A DNA stretch of 64,000 nt from Gonapodya prolifera JEL478 (GCA_001574975.1 KQ965878.1:1-64000), one strand, 5' to 3'. Positions 21,403-34,400 are shown, counted from the stretch's first letter. Program-made: numbers and translations. The notes: generated by a model not told the origin, from the sequence alone.

Positions 21403-21928
21403 AAGGGACGTACCATATTTGCCGTGTTCACGCGTTTTTCCTGTCACTTTTGACATGGGGCAAGTTTCCTGTGAACTTTTCGGAACTGTAGACTTCATAT
21501 TTACTTACATTCTAATACTTACCACTGGTTGTACGATAGATCCGCATACCTCACGTAATCTTTAGTTCTTAAGACGCCATTATGCTGTGCTCGTATTCGT
21601 CGTGTTGGAATATGCTCAAAAAATTTTCGACCGAACGGTCCCCATGAATTCCCGTCAACGAAAATTCAATACGTGAAACTCGAATTAGACATTTAATCGG
21701 AACAACTTGAAATAGGTTGAAGTGATGGGCTCCAGGACCCTCAGTTTCCCGAAGCATCCTTTACACTCACGCGAACCCAAGGCAGGTTCAAACCGAGCGG
21801 CTCCAAAGTCAGAGACACCCAGGTCTCAGACTAAAATGTCAGTTGGACGGTGACGTGGAAGCGTTCTTCGCTGTCCCTGTTACGTCCCGCTCACGCGCGA
21901 ATTGCCATCGACACCGCGAAGGTCGCAG
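21403..21928. other. Intergenic, possible 5' exons of the cytochrome b561-like gene
   Basis: No confident coding exon was seen. The region just left of 21929 must hold the start of the cytochrome b561-like gene, but no single ATG stands out. Confidence 0.4.
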
Positions 21929-23789
21929 GTCTATGCTCCCATCATCAAGGCGCACGCAGTGATTGCGGTGATGACATGGACGATCGTTGCCCCAACCGGT
22001 GTCCTGGTCGCCCGGTGAGTGAGATTCTTCTCGTTTACGATACCACCTAGTCACCACTCGGTTAATTTTACGACCTGGAATCAATGCCGCACATAACGGT
22101 CAGGTTCTACAAACGACGCCTTGCGATGATTTCGAGAGGAAAAGATCACCACGGAGTCTTCTCGTTGAACTGGTTCCCAATCCACGTCGCCTTACAGATG
22201 TTGACCACTTGCTTGCTCTTATTATCCATGTCCTTGTCTCTGGGGACACCGAGGCCATTGTCGGGTGGACACGCAGCTGTTGGATTGTTCCTCGCGTGTA
22301 TCCTCGTCTTTCAACCTGTGATGGGAATCGTGGCTCGTTTTGGAGGGGACTTTGAAACCGTTCGATATCCGGCAAGGGTTTCCAACATGTCTTTTGATCC
22401 ACATTCTCGAAAAAGGGATTCCGGTGAAAAGCCTCCTCGCGTGCTCCATGTTTCAATTGTCGAACCGCTCCGAATTGAGCCCGAAACTACGACACCGCCG
22501 ATCTTACAAGAAGCGAAGCAGAAGGATTCGGACGCGACTATGTTTTCGGTAGCGAAATCCCCCGCATCACCAGAGCCTCATGTGGAAGTGGAAGGGAATG
22601 AGGCGGGGGATTCTCGATGGACCCTCCAGTCCTATAGAGTGGACGAAATGTATGCAGACCAACCACAGGTATCTATTTTCAACATTTATGACGTCGCAAA
22701 TTACCACATTCGTTTTCAACTTAAGCCACCTCTGTTCCTTCGCATGAGCGGAGGAACGGGGTCCACTCTCGGAGTAACCCACGTCACTGACCAGAGTACC
22801 GAACGAGTTGCAAGTCGCACTTCCTCCACAAACCAACGTCTGCCGTCGGACAAATCGTTTGCCGATGATATCATCATTGCTCCGGAGGATATCCCTGACG
22901 TGAAGCCCTTAACTCCGCCAGAAGTGGTCCCCCCTCCGCCTTCGATACCCATCCCTGTTCCTGAACCCATCACAAGGATGCCCAGCACCTGGTTCTACGG
23001 ACGTTCGAGTCGCAGTACATCTGAATACTCGAATTTCTCCACGAACGATCCTTATGACCGATGGTGGACCTATGCAAAGGATAGGGCTTGGAGTTGGCTA
23101 TTTGTCCTTTTTTCTGCCAGGGTAAATTTTTATGATCGCTGTGGTAAGAAGGCGTATGTCGTATTAACTTTCATGCTTTTAAGGTGCACAAAATTATGGG
23201 TCACGTTTGCCTCTTACTTGCTCATCCCACCATCGCCATCACTCTTCCTCCGCCCTCAAAAGACTCGCTCCCCTGGATGTCGCACGCGGCGTGGTGTACA
23301 ACTTATATTGTCTCCTTTCTCTATCTGGAGTATCTTCGAAAGCAAAGACATAACGCACATCTGCACAATCACAAGGGCCATCGACTTCACCAAGTGTATG
23401 ACAAGACTCAAGCAAAAGAAGCGCAGCCGACGCGGTCGTTTGAGGATCCCAACACGGGATACTTCGCCATGGGCGGCCCAACAGATCCAGTACACGTGAC
23501 GGACAGCGACGAATACCAGCCGGTCGAGCCGAGACACGATGATGATCACCGCGAGGGCATACGGCTGAGACGAAGTTACGGCGAGGACCCAGATGCTGAA
23601 CCACTCCTTGCGCCGTTGCCTCGAAAGCGTGATCCAACACTTGAGAGCGCTAACATCTATGATCGAGCTCGTTCACCGAATGAGCGCGCTTCAACCTCCT
23701 CCCCTCTTGCCGTCCTTAGCGTATTCGTGGCCGTAAGCATCGTAGATACGGTGTTGGTCACACGATCCATATGTGAACAGTATAACTAG
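21929..23789 (+). CDS. Cytochrome b561-like transmembrane electron transporter with a large inserted loop
   Basis: Cytochrome b561 proteins pass electrons across membranes with two haems held by four helix histidines. Seen: KAHAVIAVMTWTIVAPTG (21950-22010, helix with His), intron 22016-about 22105, NWFPIHVALQMLTTCLLLL (helix with His), GGHAAVGLFLACILVFQPVMG (helix with His), and, after a long gap and an intron near 23119-23183, VHKIMGHVCLLLAHPTIAIT (helix with His) and a last helix, AAWCTTYIVSFLYLEYL. So the four candidate haem ligands are present. Between the third and fourth histidine helices the frame encodes about 220-250 residues of Pro/Ser/Asp-rich, unstructured sequence, unusual for the family; an intron (about 22668-22725) interrupts it. 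The C-terminal tail is polar with a final hydrophobic run near 23720. The start codon is not resolved. Confidence 0.7.
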
Positions 23790-24350
23790 TGGTTTGGGTC
23801 GGAGCGAAATGCGCCCTTTCGTGGCCTCGACCACTCAAAGGGACAGATTCTCGTGATTTCATTGGATGGTGTCAGCTACCTCTTAGGGATACCCGAATTC
23901 ATAATGTAATCTCCTGAATAACCCTCATGCAGTGGCTTACGGAGTCCGTCATTTCGCCCGTGTTCCGTATTTCGAAGTGAAGCATCGAACGCTGACTCCA
24001 GAGAGTGCGCTAGATCTATGTGTATTTACAAAATGTTGGCACAGTTCAAATTGTCCCCGCAAATTAATACCGACGCGCTCCGTGAAGTACCGGCCACACC
24101 TTGAATGATCTCGAAGACGGAGACAGACGCAACAGTCTGCCCTGACATGTCTTCCGCACTTCAAAACCGGCAGTGAAAACACACCGCATAATCGCCACAC
24201 AACAACGATATTCCCGGCCGGCATTTACAGTTTTTTCGGCGTGCGTTGAGGATTTGGGGCGGAATAGTGCTCCCAAGGTTGGCTCGGCTTATTCATTTTT
24301 GGGCTAACCGCAACCATTTTGCAAGCAGCTGTAACCCTCATTTTTCACCC
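23790..24350. other. Intergenic stretch, nothing recognised
   Basis: About 560 bp between the cytochrome b561-like gene and the decayed ABC1 copy. Only short shadow frames are open; no RNA gene or repeat was seen. Confidence 0.5.
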
Positions 24351-26847
24351 TCACTCTGCACCGTCCGAAAACATGTCCTCATACCCCTTGATACCCGGCA
24401 TGCCCAAAACGTCTCGTGCGAGCCACCCATAGAGCTTTGTGACCAAGAAGGAAAGCGAGAGCGCGAAGAGGTGCAGTTCGAAGCGAAGGAGCGAGGCCTT
24501 CTCGGAATGTAAAGACGGAGCCAAGAGAACGTCGTGGGTGCAGTGGAAGAGGATGAGCTGACAAGTGCGAGAGATTCGACAGTAGCGGTTCCCCGCATTG
24601 CCCAGCGCTCCTGGTTCGGTTGCGCTGCTTTCGTCTCCAACCACTTGACACGGACGACACAGACTCACGGTCATGGATATCTGATCCACTGGCTCCCGAA
24701 ATCCTTATTCACTCCCCTCACGATTGACATGTCATCACGAAAATCAACTCTATCGGGGTGATCCGCGAGCATTTTCTTGACTTCCGCTTTAGCGTTAACC
24801 TGGGCGTAGTATCTTTCTTTCGCTGTGGGCTTTTCCAGTGCTAAGCGTCCATTTTTTGGGGCTTCGGCGGGATCGTATGGGCATGAGCGCGGACGTGGTC
24901 ATTGAGACGTCACCGAACCCCCAGTCGGTACTGATTCGGGTGAGCGTGGGGACATCGCCGACCTGCACCAGAGGGTGAGGTTATGGGATGTTCTGGGGTC
25001 GGGTAGTGAAGAGTTAAAAGAACTCACCATCAAAGCCTTCCAGAAGTGCGCGTACTTCAACCGCATGCTCTGAGACTCTTCCCCGTACCTCTTTCCCCCC
25101 GCATCGAAGATTACCAATAAAGTCGTTCACATGCGCACAATGTCCATACACACGAAGCTTACAGCCCGTGATCGAGGAGCACGACCTGCGCTTTTCGTTG
25201 ATTGGAAAGATTTGGCCCGATGTGGAAGTTGCCCCGCGTGGGGTCCGCGTGGATGAAACTTGGATGGTGTCGAGCGACGATGACGTCGGGGGGTAAGAAT
25301 GGACCGGCCGGGGTTTCATGCCTGTGCACGTGCAAGCTTAAAGTGTTGGCGTGAAAGTAACGTCTGAACACGGAGCCAACAGTCCTCGCCCGCCCTTGAA
25401 GATCTGGAACCCGAACATGTCAACGATCTTCGCCACCACGGCGGCCGAGTTGAACTTTTTCTTGATCTCCTCCGGTGCCGAAAGAGGAACACCTGCTCTC
25501 CGTACGGTACCGTACCATTCCAGATGATGGGTGGTGGTTTGTGATGGTGAGTCAGATTTTGTGTCCTGCGATGATTGTGCAGAGATAAGTCAGGCAAATG
25601 ACGCACCATCAATCCACTCGGCCGTCATGACTCTCTTTGAGCTGTGCCCCTAGAGCGCCTTGGGCACATGCACATCGTACTTGAACTCCTTCATCTCCCC
25701 GAAATCTCTGGAGGCGCGCTCTGCATTGCGGGCCTCGTGGAGAAAGTCGGTTTCGAGGCGGAGGTGGTTGTGCGTATACTTAAGAGACCACGTCATGGGG
25801 ATATCGAACATGTATTCCATGGCTCGAGTCATCGCAGATTGGCAGGAGAGCTAAGACAGGCAAGATGGAGGTGGCGGTCCGTATGACACATAATGAGTCG
25901 CATGCACAGTGGAGAGCTCCATAGAAGATAAGCAACAAACGTACGTCGATGCTCATTTGTTTCTTGATGTATGGTTTCTGGACCTTGACCGCGACGGGCG
26001 TGCCGTCTTTGAGTCTTGCCTTGTGGACCTGGGCGACGGAGGCTGACCCAACGGGGGTCCAATCGAACTCGTCGGACATGATGTCGGGCGATTGGCCAAA
26101 CTCGTCAATGAAGAGTTTGCGCACTTCGGAGGAGGGGACGACGGGAGCGGAGTCGTACAGGATCTGAAAGGGAAGCCAGGGAGTGGAGTAACGGTCGATC
26201 ATTAAGGAAAAGCCGGACGGGACGTAGGACTTGAGAGAGGTCCAGAGACTCAACGTACTTTGAAGGTTTCGTTGGATTGCGGCGGCAGAATTTCGTTCTG
26301 AGTTGCGATTGCTTGTCCAAACTGTCATGAAGACCCGCCGTCGAGAAGGAGAAACCGAATATAAAGCATCAACGTGTGAGAAATTCGCGAATGATAAATA
26401 CACTCTCCGAGTCGAATATACGCCTCGACCGGAGAAAGAATACGCTCCGCGTGGGACAATCCCCTTGGTCGGAACTTTTACGCATACGCCTCGGGTTCGC
26501 TGGACGAAATAGTCCTCGGACTGCGCGCTGCCTTGGAGGCCTCCGTCGGTCACAAGCTCGGATTTCCGTGCTTCGCACTCCAGACCTGGCTCTCACCTTG
26601 ATGTACAACCCGCCATTCTTCAAACATGTGTCGTGGCTGTTCTCTCATGAATCTTGTTCAATTCTTCCAACCCCGCACCCTCGTTGAAGTTGAGCTTGTA
26701 GTCCAGTGCAATGAGTGCGCCTGCATTGAATAACCGCAACGACCGCTGCGCCGAGTCTGCGTGGTAGAAGTGGTCGCGTCCGTAGAGCGAACCCGTTGCG
26801 AGAGAAAAGTATGCGAGTCGGCGGAGGGGGGTGGCGAGCTGGGGCAT
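24351..26847 (-). pseudogene. ABC1/ADCK1 (MCP2-like) kinase, decayed tandem copy
   Basis: Parallel to the intact gene at 28368-30985 along its whole length. It starts at ATG 26847-26845 (MPQLATPLRRLAYFSLATG) and shows ILYDSAPVVPSSEVRKLF, GSASVAQVHKARLKDGTPVA with VAVKVQKP, DIPMTWSLKYTHNHLRLETD, and the C-terminal helices. Damage: the frame breaks after the first exon; a TAG replaces a Trp codon after VPKAL (near 25650); the catalytic loop HADPHPGN of the family is HADPTRGN (near 25250); and later exons are out of frame. The exon order and most splice sites are still recognisable. It clearly arose by tandem duplication and has since lost function. Confidence 0.85.
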
Positions 26848-27055
26848 TAAGTGGTGCGTGCTTTTGGATTGCGGATGGGAGTGTTTTCGAGGTGCTATGG
26901 CGGGGAGTTCGCGATTGGAGACGATTGGAGCGCGGCATCTCGGGGCGAGCCAAGTCCACGTCGCCCGTGTTGGTGTAATCCCGCTCTGCCCTCCTTGCGA
27001 CGGTGGACTGAAAATGATAAACCATGTGGACCCTGGTGGGGCCAAATTCAGCTCT

Positions 27056-27345
27056 TGCGCAAGTACAAGTAAACTGGTTGAGTGTGATATGAATATTCTA
27101 TGGGTATGCTAAGGGGTGTGCACAATGTTACTCTGCTGAATCACGAATCATGATACAGTTGGAAATGAAGGAAAGTCGCGTGCGCTGTAGAACCGGGTCA
27201 CGGGAATGTCAGACTTCACACTCCATTGATATACCGGAAACCAAGTTGGCAGTTGGCGAACTCACTTGAACGCCCGCTCATCGGACCGACTCTCGATCCC
27301 TTCCCATGCGCCAACGAGCCACTGCAAGAGCCCCCTCCAGCCAAT
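27056..27345 (-). pseudogene. 3'-end fragment of a third ABC1 copy with its downstream flank
   Basis: Positions 27056-27345 resemble 28181-28445, which spans the last codons of the intact ABC1 gene and its 3' flank. On the minus strand, 27345-27256 reads like the end of that gene (intact copy: LDERAFE and stop; here SDERAFK and stop). Shared flank includes GCGCAAGTACAAGTAAA and GAATATTCTATGGGTATGCT. This marks the breakpoint of the duplication. Confidence 0.65.
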
Positions 27346-28180
27346 CATCACCTCATTGATATGCTGGTGGCACGAAGAAACTGTGGCCTGCGTGAGTGCT
27401 CCCGGGGGACAAGCATGTAAGCTTTTGATTTGGAGGAGTAAAGTGTTGATTTCAATCCCGGATCTTCAATGGGCGGTACAAAGCAAAATCCGTTGCAAAT
27501 GTCTTAAACGCGAAAGTGAAATGATTCAGCCGGTTTCCGCATTCTGCAATCTACTCGAGTGACACTAAAAGGCTTCACAGAAAAATATCAGCGTTTTTGT
27601 GCTTGCAAAAGATGACTGGACTTACACGGAACCAGTTACCATCTTTTTTCTGCGGTCTTGCTGTGTGTTTCTCCCGTTTCCACGACGGGATCACTCTTTT
27701 TGATGTTTTCCCCCTTACCATCGACCCCTCCCTCCACAGAGAACACACGCTGGCCGCAATGGAAAACCCTCGAAACCCACATTCAAAAACTCCCGCATCG
27801 TAACCGGGGATAGAAGTCGGGTGAAGATCGGTACGTTTCCCACTGGGTTTCGCCTGGGCCGAAAAGCAAATTACAATGTGGAAATTGATAGCTCATATTT
27901 TAGGTGAAAGTTAGCTATGAAAATTACCACCCATTGTAAATCCCGTGGAAAACGTCGCTCGTCGCATGGGAAACCAATAAAAACCACACGTTTTCCATTG
28001 GGTGGAAAAATCCACCTGTGAAATTACTTGACTCCACGGGGTGGAATACGAACAGGATTTCCTGTGGTACACAGTTCAGAAAAGTATTATAGACACTATT
28101 TGTAGCAGATGCCACCGAAGTAGACAGACTTGATATTGAGATGTGGGATTATTTGACCCTGGTCGGGACGATTCAGCTCT
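27346..28180. other. Unique stretch between ABC1 fragments, with imperfect inverted motifs
   Basis: No gene recognised. Around 27945-28040 the motif GTGGAAA and its complement recur several times, and GTGGAAAACGT near 27945 is mirrored by ACGTTTTCCA near 27993, so small hairpins are possible. No clear terminal repeats. Confidence 0.35.
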
Positions 28181-28367
28181 TGCGCAAGTACAAGTAAATT
28201 TGTTGAGTGCAATGTGAATATTCTATGGGTATGCTGAGGTATGCAGACAATGTCACTCCACCGAATCACAGAACACGGAATGACGGCGAGTCTCATGCGC
28301 TGTAGAAACGGGCATGTCAGACCTTCGTCACACTGGTCCATATCCCGGAAAAGTCAAGTTGGCAAAC

Positions 28368-30985
28368 TTACTCGAACGCCCTCTCATCCAACACGACTCC
28401 AAACTCCCTCCCCATCGCCAACTTGGCACCCTCCGAAAGGATCTCCTCATACCCCAGCACTTTTTTCCCAAACACCTCTCGCGCCAACCACCGGTACACC
28501 TTTGTAGCCCAGAACGACAGTGCGAGGGTGAAGAGGTGCAGCTCGAATCGGAAGAGGGAGATGTTCTCAGAGATGTACAGCCGGAGCCACGAGAACGCCG
28601 TCGGAGGTGTGGAGAGGGAGGATGTGGCGAAAGCGATAGATTCAGACGAGGTCGTGCCGCGCATCGCCCAGCGTGCCTGCAATTGTCGTTTATTAAGGGT
28701 CAATGCTGGCACCGGTGTGTTTTAATACAGACGTGTACTCACGGTCATTGACACCCGATCCACCGGACTCCCGAACCCCTTATTAACACCCCTCACAATG
28801 GTCATATTCCTCCCGACGAACAACAACTCCTTGGGGAACTTATTCTGATCCACGAGCATCTTCCGTGCCTTCTCCTTTGCCTTCATCTGTGCCTCGAACA
28901 CGTCTTTCGCAGTAGGTTTTGACAGCGCCGATGTACCGGACTGCGCGGCCTTTGTGGGGTCGAAGGGTCGCATGAGTGCTGATGTCGCGGCCATGGACAC
29001 GTCGCCCATGCCCCAGTCGGCGGTGATACGGGTGAGGGTGGGAAGGTCCATGAGCTGGTCATGTTGATTGGGTTTTGGACGGTTCGTGTGTTCAGTTGAG
29101 GTAAGGGACCTAATTAGTCATGTGCCAGGTCGGAAAGGTGGAGGGAGACAAGACTCACCATCAAAGCCTTCCAGAACTGCGCGTACGTCAATCGCATGCT
29201 CTGAGACTCCTCGACGTACCTGAATGCACCGGCAAGCAGTGAAAGTGTTCATAAATCCCAAGGCACTCTGCTCTCCGCAGGCAAAAAACAGCCATCAAAA
29301 CACAGTACTCACAGCCCGTGATCCAGTAGTACGACTTGCTGCTTCCGAGGGTTGGAAGGGTTGGGTCGGATGAGGAAGTTTCCCGGGTGCGGGTCTGCGT
29401 GGATGAACCTTGGTGACGTCGCAGGCAAGGCGGACCCACGGGGTTCGAGATACACACAATTCGACTCATCAACAAAGAACGCCACTCGCTCACCAAAAGT
29501 AATGACTCACCCGCTCTTGAAGATCTGGAACCCGAACATGTCGACAATCTTCCCCACCACCGCCGTGGCGTCGAATCGCTTGGTGACCTCTTCCGTGTCA
29601 GACAAGGGTACACCTACGTCGTTTCGGGGTTGTCGCAAAAGGATCGTGTCAGTCCATATCCGAACATTCAACCACACAAACTTTCTTCCATTGCCGAGAC
29701 CGTTGAATGCGAGACCTCTCAATCAACCTCCGCACACGTACCGTCAATCCACTCCGCCGTCATAACCCTCCCACTCGTATGCTCCCAAAACACCTTGGGC
29801 ACATACACATCGTCCCTAAACTCGTTTTCCCCCTTGAAATCCCTCGCTGCCCTCTCTGCATTTTGCGCCTCGTTCCTGAAATCGGTCTCGAGCCGGAGAT
29901 GACGGTGCGTGTAGTCGAGCGTCCATGTCATGGGGATGTCGAAGAGGTACTCGAGCGCGTGGGTGACGATGGATTGGCATGCGAGCTGAGGTGCGGCGGT
30001 GAGACGGTGGAATGACGGCACAGGGAGTCTCACATGCTGCACATCCATGCATCAGGTATCGATGATTTAATCCGGTCCCCGATCGCTCACAACTCTTTAC
30101 ACACCCCACCACGCAGAACTAATCCACGCATTGATCCCTCCTACTCAAGACACCTCCAACTAACGGACACTCACATCCCAATTCATCTGCGTCTTGATAT
30201 ACGGCTTTTGCACCTTCACCGCCACCGGGGTTCCATCTTTCAGCTTCGCCTTATGCACTTGCGCAATGGACGCCGACCCGATGGGCGTCCAGTCGAACTC
30301 GTCAAAGACGGCTTCCGGGGGGTGGCCGAACTCTTGGATGAAGAGGGTGCGGACTTCGGTGGAGGGGACCACGGGGGCGGAGTCGTAGAGGACCTGGGTG
30401 GGGGGTGAGTGGGTGTTGTGCGGATAAAATGAGGTAGCTATTCGTGGAATTGGGAAATGATGACTTACCTTGAAGGTGTCGTTGTACTGCGGAGGGAGGA
30501 TGTGGTTCTGGCTGGCAATGGCTTGACCAAACTGTCAAGACATGACAAACCAACTTTTCAGGGTATGTGCACCCAAGGTAACGACAACGATGTCACCACC
30601 ACTACGGTCTCACTTCGCTCCCGCGGCACGACTCCGGCACTCAATTCACACCAGCCCATTTCCCTTCGCGCGATTTCCGGCTCGTTCCGTTCCGTTTTGC
30701 TTCTCGCCTCGCGCTCGCGCTCACCTTGATATACAACCCCGCATTCTTCTTGCATGTCTCCAGAATCCTCTTCGCGGTCCGTTCATGAATCTTTTGCAAG
30801 TCCTCCAACCCAGCCCCCTCTCTAAAATTCATCTTGTAATCGAGTGTAATGAGCGCACCGGCCTTGAGTGTCCGGAACGAGCGCTGGATGGAGTCTGAGA
30901 AGGCAAAGTGGTCGAGGGCGTAGAGTGAGCCCGTGGCGAGCGAGAAGTAGGCTAGGCGGCGCAGGGGGCGTGAGAGAGGTGGCAT
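28368..30985 (-). CDS. ABC1/ADCK1-family mitochondrial kinase-like protein (MCP2-type)
   Basis: ABC1/UbiB proteins are atypical kinases; the ADCK1/MCP2 branch sits in mitochondria and affects lipid balance. Start ATG 30985-30983 gives MPPLSRPLRRLAYFSLATG, a basic leader with a hydrophobic stretch. Motifs in order: LDYKMNFREGAG, KNAGLYIK joined over an intron to FGQAIASQ (the KxGQ signature), VLYDSAPVVPSTEVRTLF, GSASIAQVHKAKLKDG, VAVKVQKP (ATP-binding Lys), DIPMTWTLDYTHRHLRLETD, RVMTAEWIDG, HADPHPGNFLI (catalytic loop) and VVLLDHGL (DFG equivalent). About nine exons with short GT-AG introns; stop at 28368-28370. All key residues are present. It diverges from TSR1 across about 500 bp. A decayed copy and a 3' fragment lie downstream, the result of tandem duplication. 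Confidence 0.9.
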
Positions 30986-31489
30986 CGTGGGGAGGTGTGT
31001 GGGTGTGGGGCGTGGGGTGATGCGAGATGGGTGGTGAAGACGCGGTGGGTTTGGCGGTGGGTCACGACGGTTGAGGCGGTTAGAAAGGTGCTCCCGGGTG
31101 AAAGGGGTTGGACAAGGATACAGTGGAACCGATGGGGACGTTTCGTGGGTAGTTGGGTGGAGATGTGAGTGCTCGATGCGAGGTCGGAGTGTGCGGACTT
31201 CGGACACGTTGCAAGAAGAGTCAACGTAATCACGAAAGAAGCCGAAACCTGCACTTTTATGATACATGAGATTTTTGAAAGCAAAACATTATAAAACGGA
31301 CTGTGGCGTGTATGTGTGGTTTGTTGGCAGCACCACAACCACCGTCAAGTATTTGAAGAAAGTCTACCGACACCAGCCCTCCACCTTACGATTGTAGAAC
31401 ATTTTCTTGCCGCCCACAACTTGCATCGATCGTGGCCCTTGCGTTTTCTCTCAACTCCGACCGCAGCAACCACCCGCATCCCTCACGCG
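30986..31489. promoter_or_regulatory. Divergent promoter region, ABC1 gene and TSR1
   Basis: About 500 bp between two opposed start codons. No TATA box or known operator was picked out with confidence. Confidence 0.4.
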
Positions 31490-34400
31490 ATGACGAGCGA
31501 CAGCGGGCATCAGCACCGTGCGAGTGGACTCAGACAGGCGAACAAGAAGTTCAAGTCGAAGCACGCGAGCAAGGGGAGTCTCAGGGAGAAGACAAAGGGT
31601 GGGTCTGAATTCTTGCCGAGCGACGGTTGTCTCCTCCCATTCCCTCCTGCTACCCCGCTTACTATTCGCCTATCTCATATCCACCACTCATTTCTCCCCG
31701 CCAATCCATCAGGAAAGGTCGAACGTCCGCTCCACCACCGATCCCGCATCACATCAGTCTCCGCAAAGGCATCCGTCTCGTCCGCCCAATCATCCGCAAA
31801 GGCAGACCGCCGAAACGCAGCCAAGGTCCACCAACGGTCAAAGCGGCAATCTCTCGTCGCGCAGAACAGAGTCTTTGCACCAGAGTGGGACAAGAAGTCT
31901 GGCGCGCCCAAGATTGTCGCAGTCGTGCCACTGTGCCCCGATGTCAATGCGACGAACGTTGTGGAGACTGTTTGGAAGAGGTGTCTGGGAAGTGGGCTGG
32001 ATGGGCCGACAGTCATGGATGGGTCGTCTGCAGCCATGGATGTCGAGGAGTTGGTGATGTTCAAAAATGGGATTGCTGGGCCAGTCACATTCAAGTGAGT
32101 TTGTGGGGGTAGGTCGAGCGACGGAGGACTCCGAGGCCTAAACGCCGCGAGGCGCTGACCGAGCACCGAGCCGAGCGAGGCTGTCCGCCGGAGGCGAGTG
32201 AACCGCGGAGCGCAAATGACAACATCCCGGAGCGCATACTCCCACCGGAGGCGAGTGAACCGCGGAGCGGAATGTTCTACGTGGAGCGACATCGAGGCGC
32301 AAGCGCGACAGCCCTGACCGAGGACTCCGCCTAAGCCAAAGAACAATTCGTGTACTCGTAGCTGCGCGACGATGATTGACTGACCCAACTCTTTCTGGCC
32401 TTGCTTCCCACCAGCGTCCCATCCCACCACTCCCGCTTCCAATTCCTCGCCCTCCCGCGCTCCACACTCGCCATCCTCGACGCGTGCAAAGTCGCAGACT
32501 ATGTCATATTTGTCCTCTCCGCGGTCGAGGAGGTCGATGCGTGGGGCGATAAGGTGCTGGCGGCGATCAAGGCGCAGGGTGTGGGGACGGTTGTTGGGGT
32601 TGTTCAGGTGTGTAAGGGGGGGTGGGGGCGGGGGGGAGGCGAGCCCCGCGAGCGCAGGGAGCACCGAGGCCTAAGCGCCGTTAGGCGCTGACCGAGGAGT
32701 CCACCGGAGGCGCATTGTCTAACGCGGGGCGCTTATACCCGGGGGTGGGGTGGGGATGTGGAATGGATGATGCGTGCATATGAGATGGATAAATGGACGA
32801 CGTTGCTTGAGGCCGCATTGATACACATGTTGGATGACCGTCTACGGACACTGCTCGTCTGGAAGTCCGGAACTTTCAACGACTAACGCACCTACCCTCC
32901 CCCAAACCCTATACTAACCCACCACTCCCAGCACCTAACCACCACACCCCCCAAGCACCACCCCGGCATCCGCCGCTCTCTCCTGCTGTACCTTCAAGAT
33001 CACTTCCCATCCTACGCCTCCACCTCCTCACGCCCCTTCGCGCTCGACGTTCTTGCGGACGTGGACACGCTCGTGCGGACGTTGGCCACGCAGCGGATCT
33101 TACAGGTCGGGTGGAGAGCGGGGAGGAGTTACCTTGTGGGTGAGGGGGTGCAGTGGGTGAAGGATGAGGAGGAGGGTGGTACGGTGAAGGATGTGGAAGA
33201 GGAAGGGGACGAAATGGGGTTGTTGAAAGTTACGGGGTGGATCAGGGGTCGCAATATGTGCGCGAATAGGTTGGCGTATCTTGTGGATGGAGGGGACTTT
33301 GCGGTGCGGCGGGTGAGCTCTCTCATTTTGCCCCCGTTTTGTCGACCTCGTCCGCACGTACTTCACTGACGCCTTTACGCCTACCAACCAGTTCGAGACA
33401 CCCGCGGACCACCCTTCCTACCTCCCTCGTCACACCGCCACCTCCTCAACAACACCAACCATCCTCGCACTTCCCGACCCCTCCCTTCGGGACGACCTCG
33501 TCTCAGCTAACCCCGTCGACCCACTCGCACAAGAGCAGACCTGGCCGACCGACGAGGAAATGGCCGGGGCCGGTGGCGTTGGCGCGGGTATGGACGGCGC
33601 CAGTCGCATGGGGGACGGGACACAGAGTCAGGCTGGGGGCAAGGTGAAGAAGATGCCCAAGGGCACGTCGACGTACCAGGCGGCGTGGCTTGTTGACGAG
33701 GAGGGTGAGGATGTGGAAGATGAGGAGGAGGACGAGGAGGGAGATGTTGGAATGGGCGGAGCTGAAGCCAGCGCTCCGGACGCCAACGAGGACGCAGAGA
33801 GTGCAAACGAGGAAGACGGCGATCCTGACGGATGGGAGTCTATGTCGTCCGGGTCCATCCCCTCCGACGCCTCCGACCCCACCGACGTCGGGCCCGCATC
33901 CCGTGACCCGCCACCGACGCGGGAAGAGCAAGCAGCGCTTGACCTTTCCCACCCCGACGAGCTCGACACTCCGCGGGAGAGTCCCGCCCGAGTCAGGTTC
34001 GCAAAGTACCGAGGGTTGGCGGACCCCCGGACGAGTGGATGGGATCCGTACGAGAATTTGCCCGAGGAGTACGGACGGGTGTTTGCGTTTGAGGATTGGA
34101 AGAGGGCGCGGGGGTCGGCGATGGCGCGGGCGGGGAGAGAAGGTGGGGACGGGAAGGGTGCCAAGGGGGAGGTGAAGAAGAAGGAAGGGGATGGGGATGG
34201 GATGGATGTGGATGAGCAAGAAGGTGTGGTCAAGAACTGGGTGCAGGGCGGTACGAGGGTGACGGTTGTATTAGAGGGTGTGCCCAAGTCGTGGGTTGGT
34301 GAGTTCTCTGCTTTCGTTTAGGGAGGCGCATCGTGGTGTCGAACTGACCGGTGACGCTTTCGCACCTCAGCCGCCCGCAAACCATCCCACCCCATCTTCC

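Noticed and set aside
31675-32664. A 329-codon minus-strand frame over TSR1
   Set aside because: It spans TSR1 exons and the intron repeat and shows no domain, while the plus strand encodes clear TSR1 motifs.
33503-34287. Pro/Ser-rich minus-strand frames over TSR1
   Set aside because: They mirror the acidic loop of TSR1 on the opposite strand.
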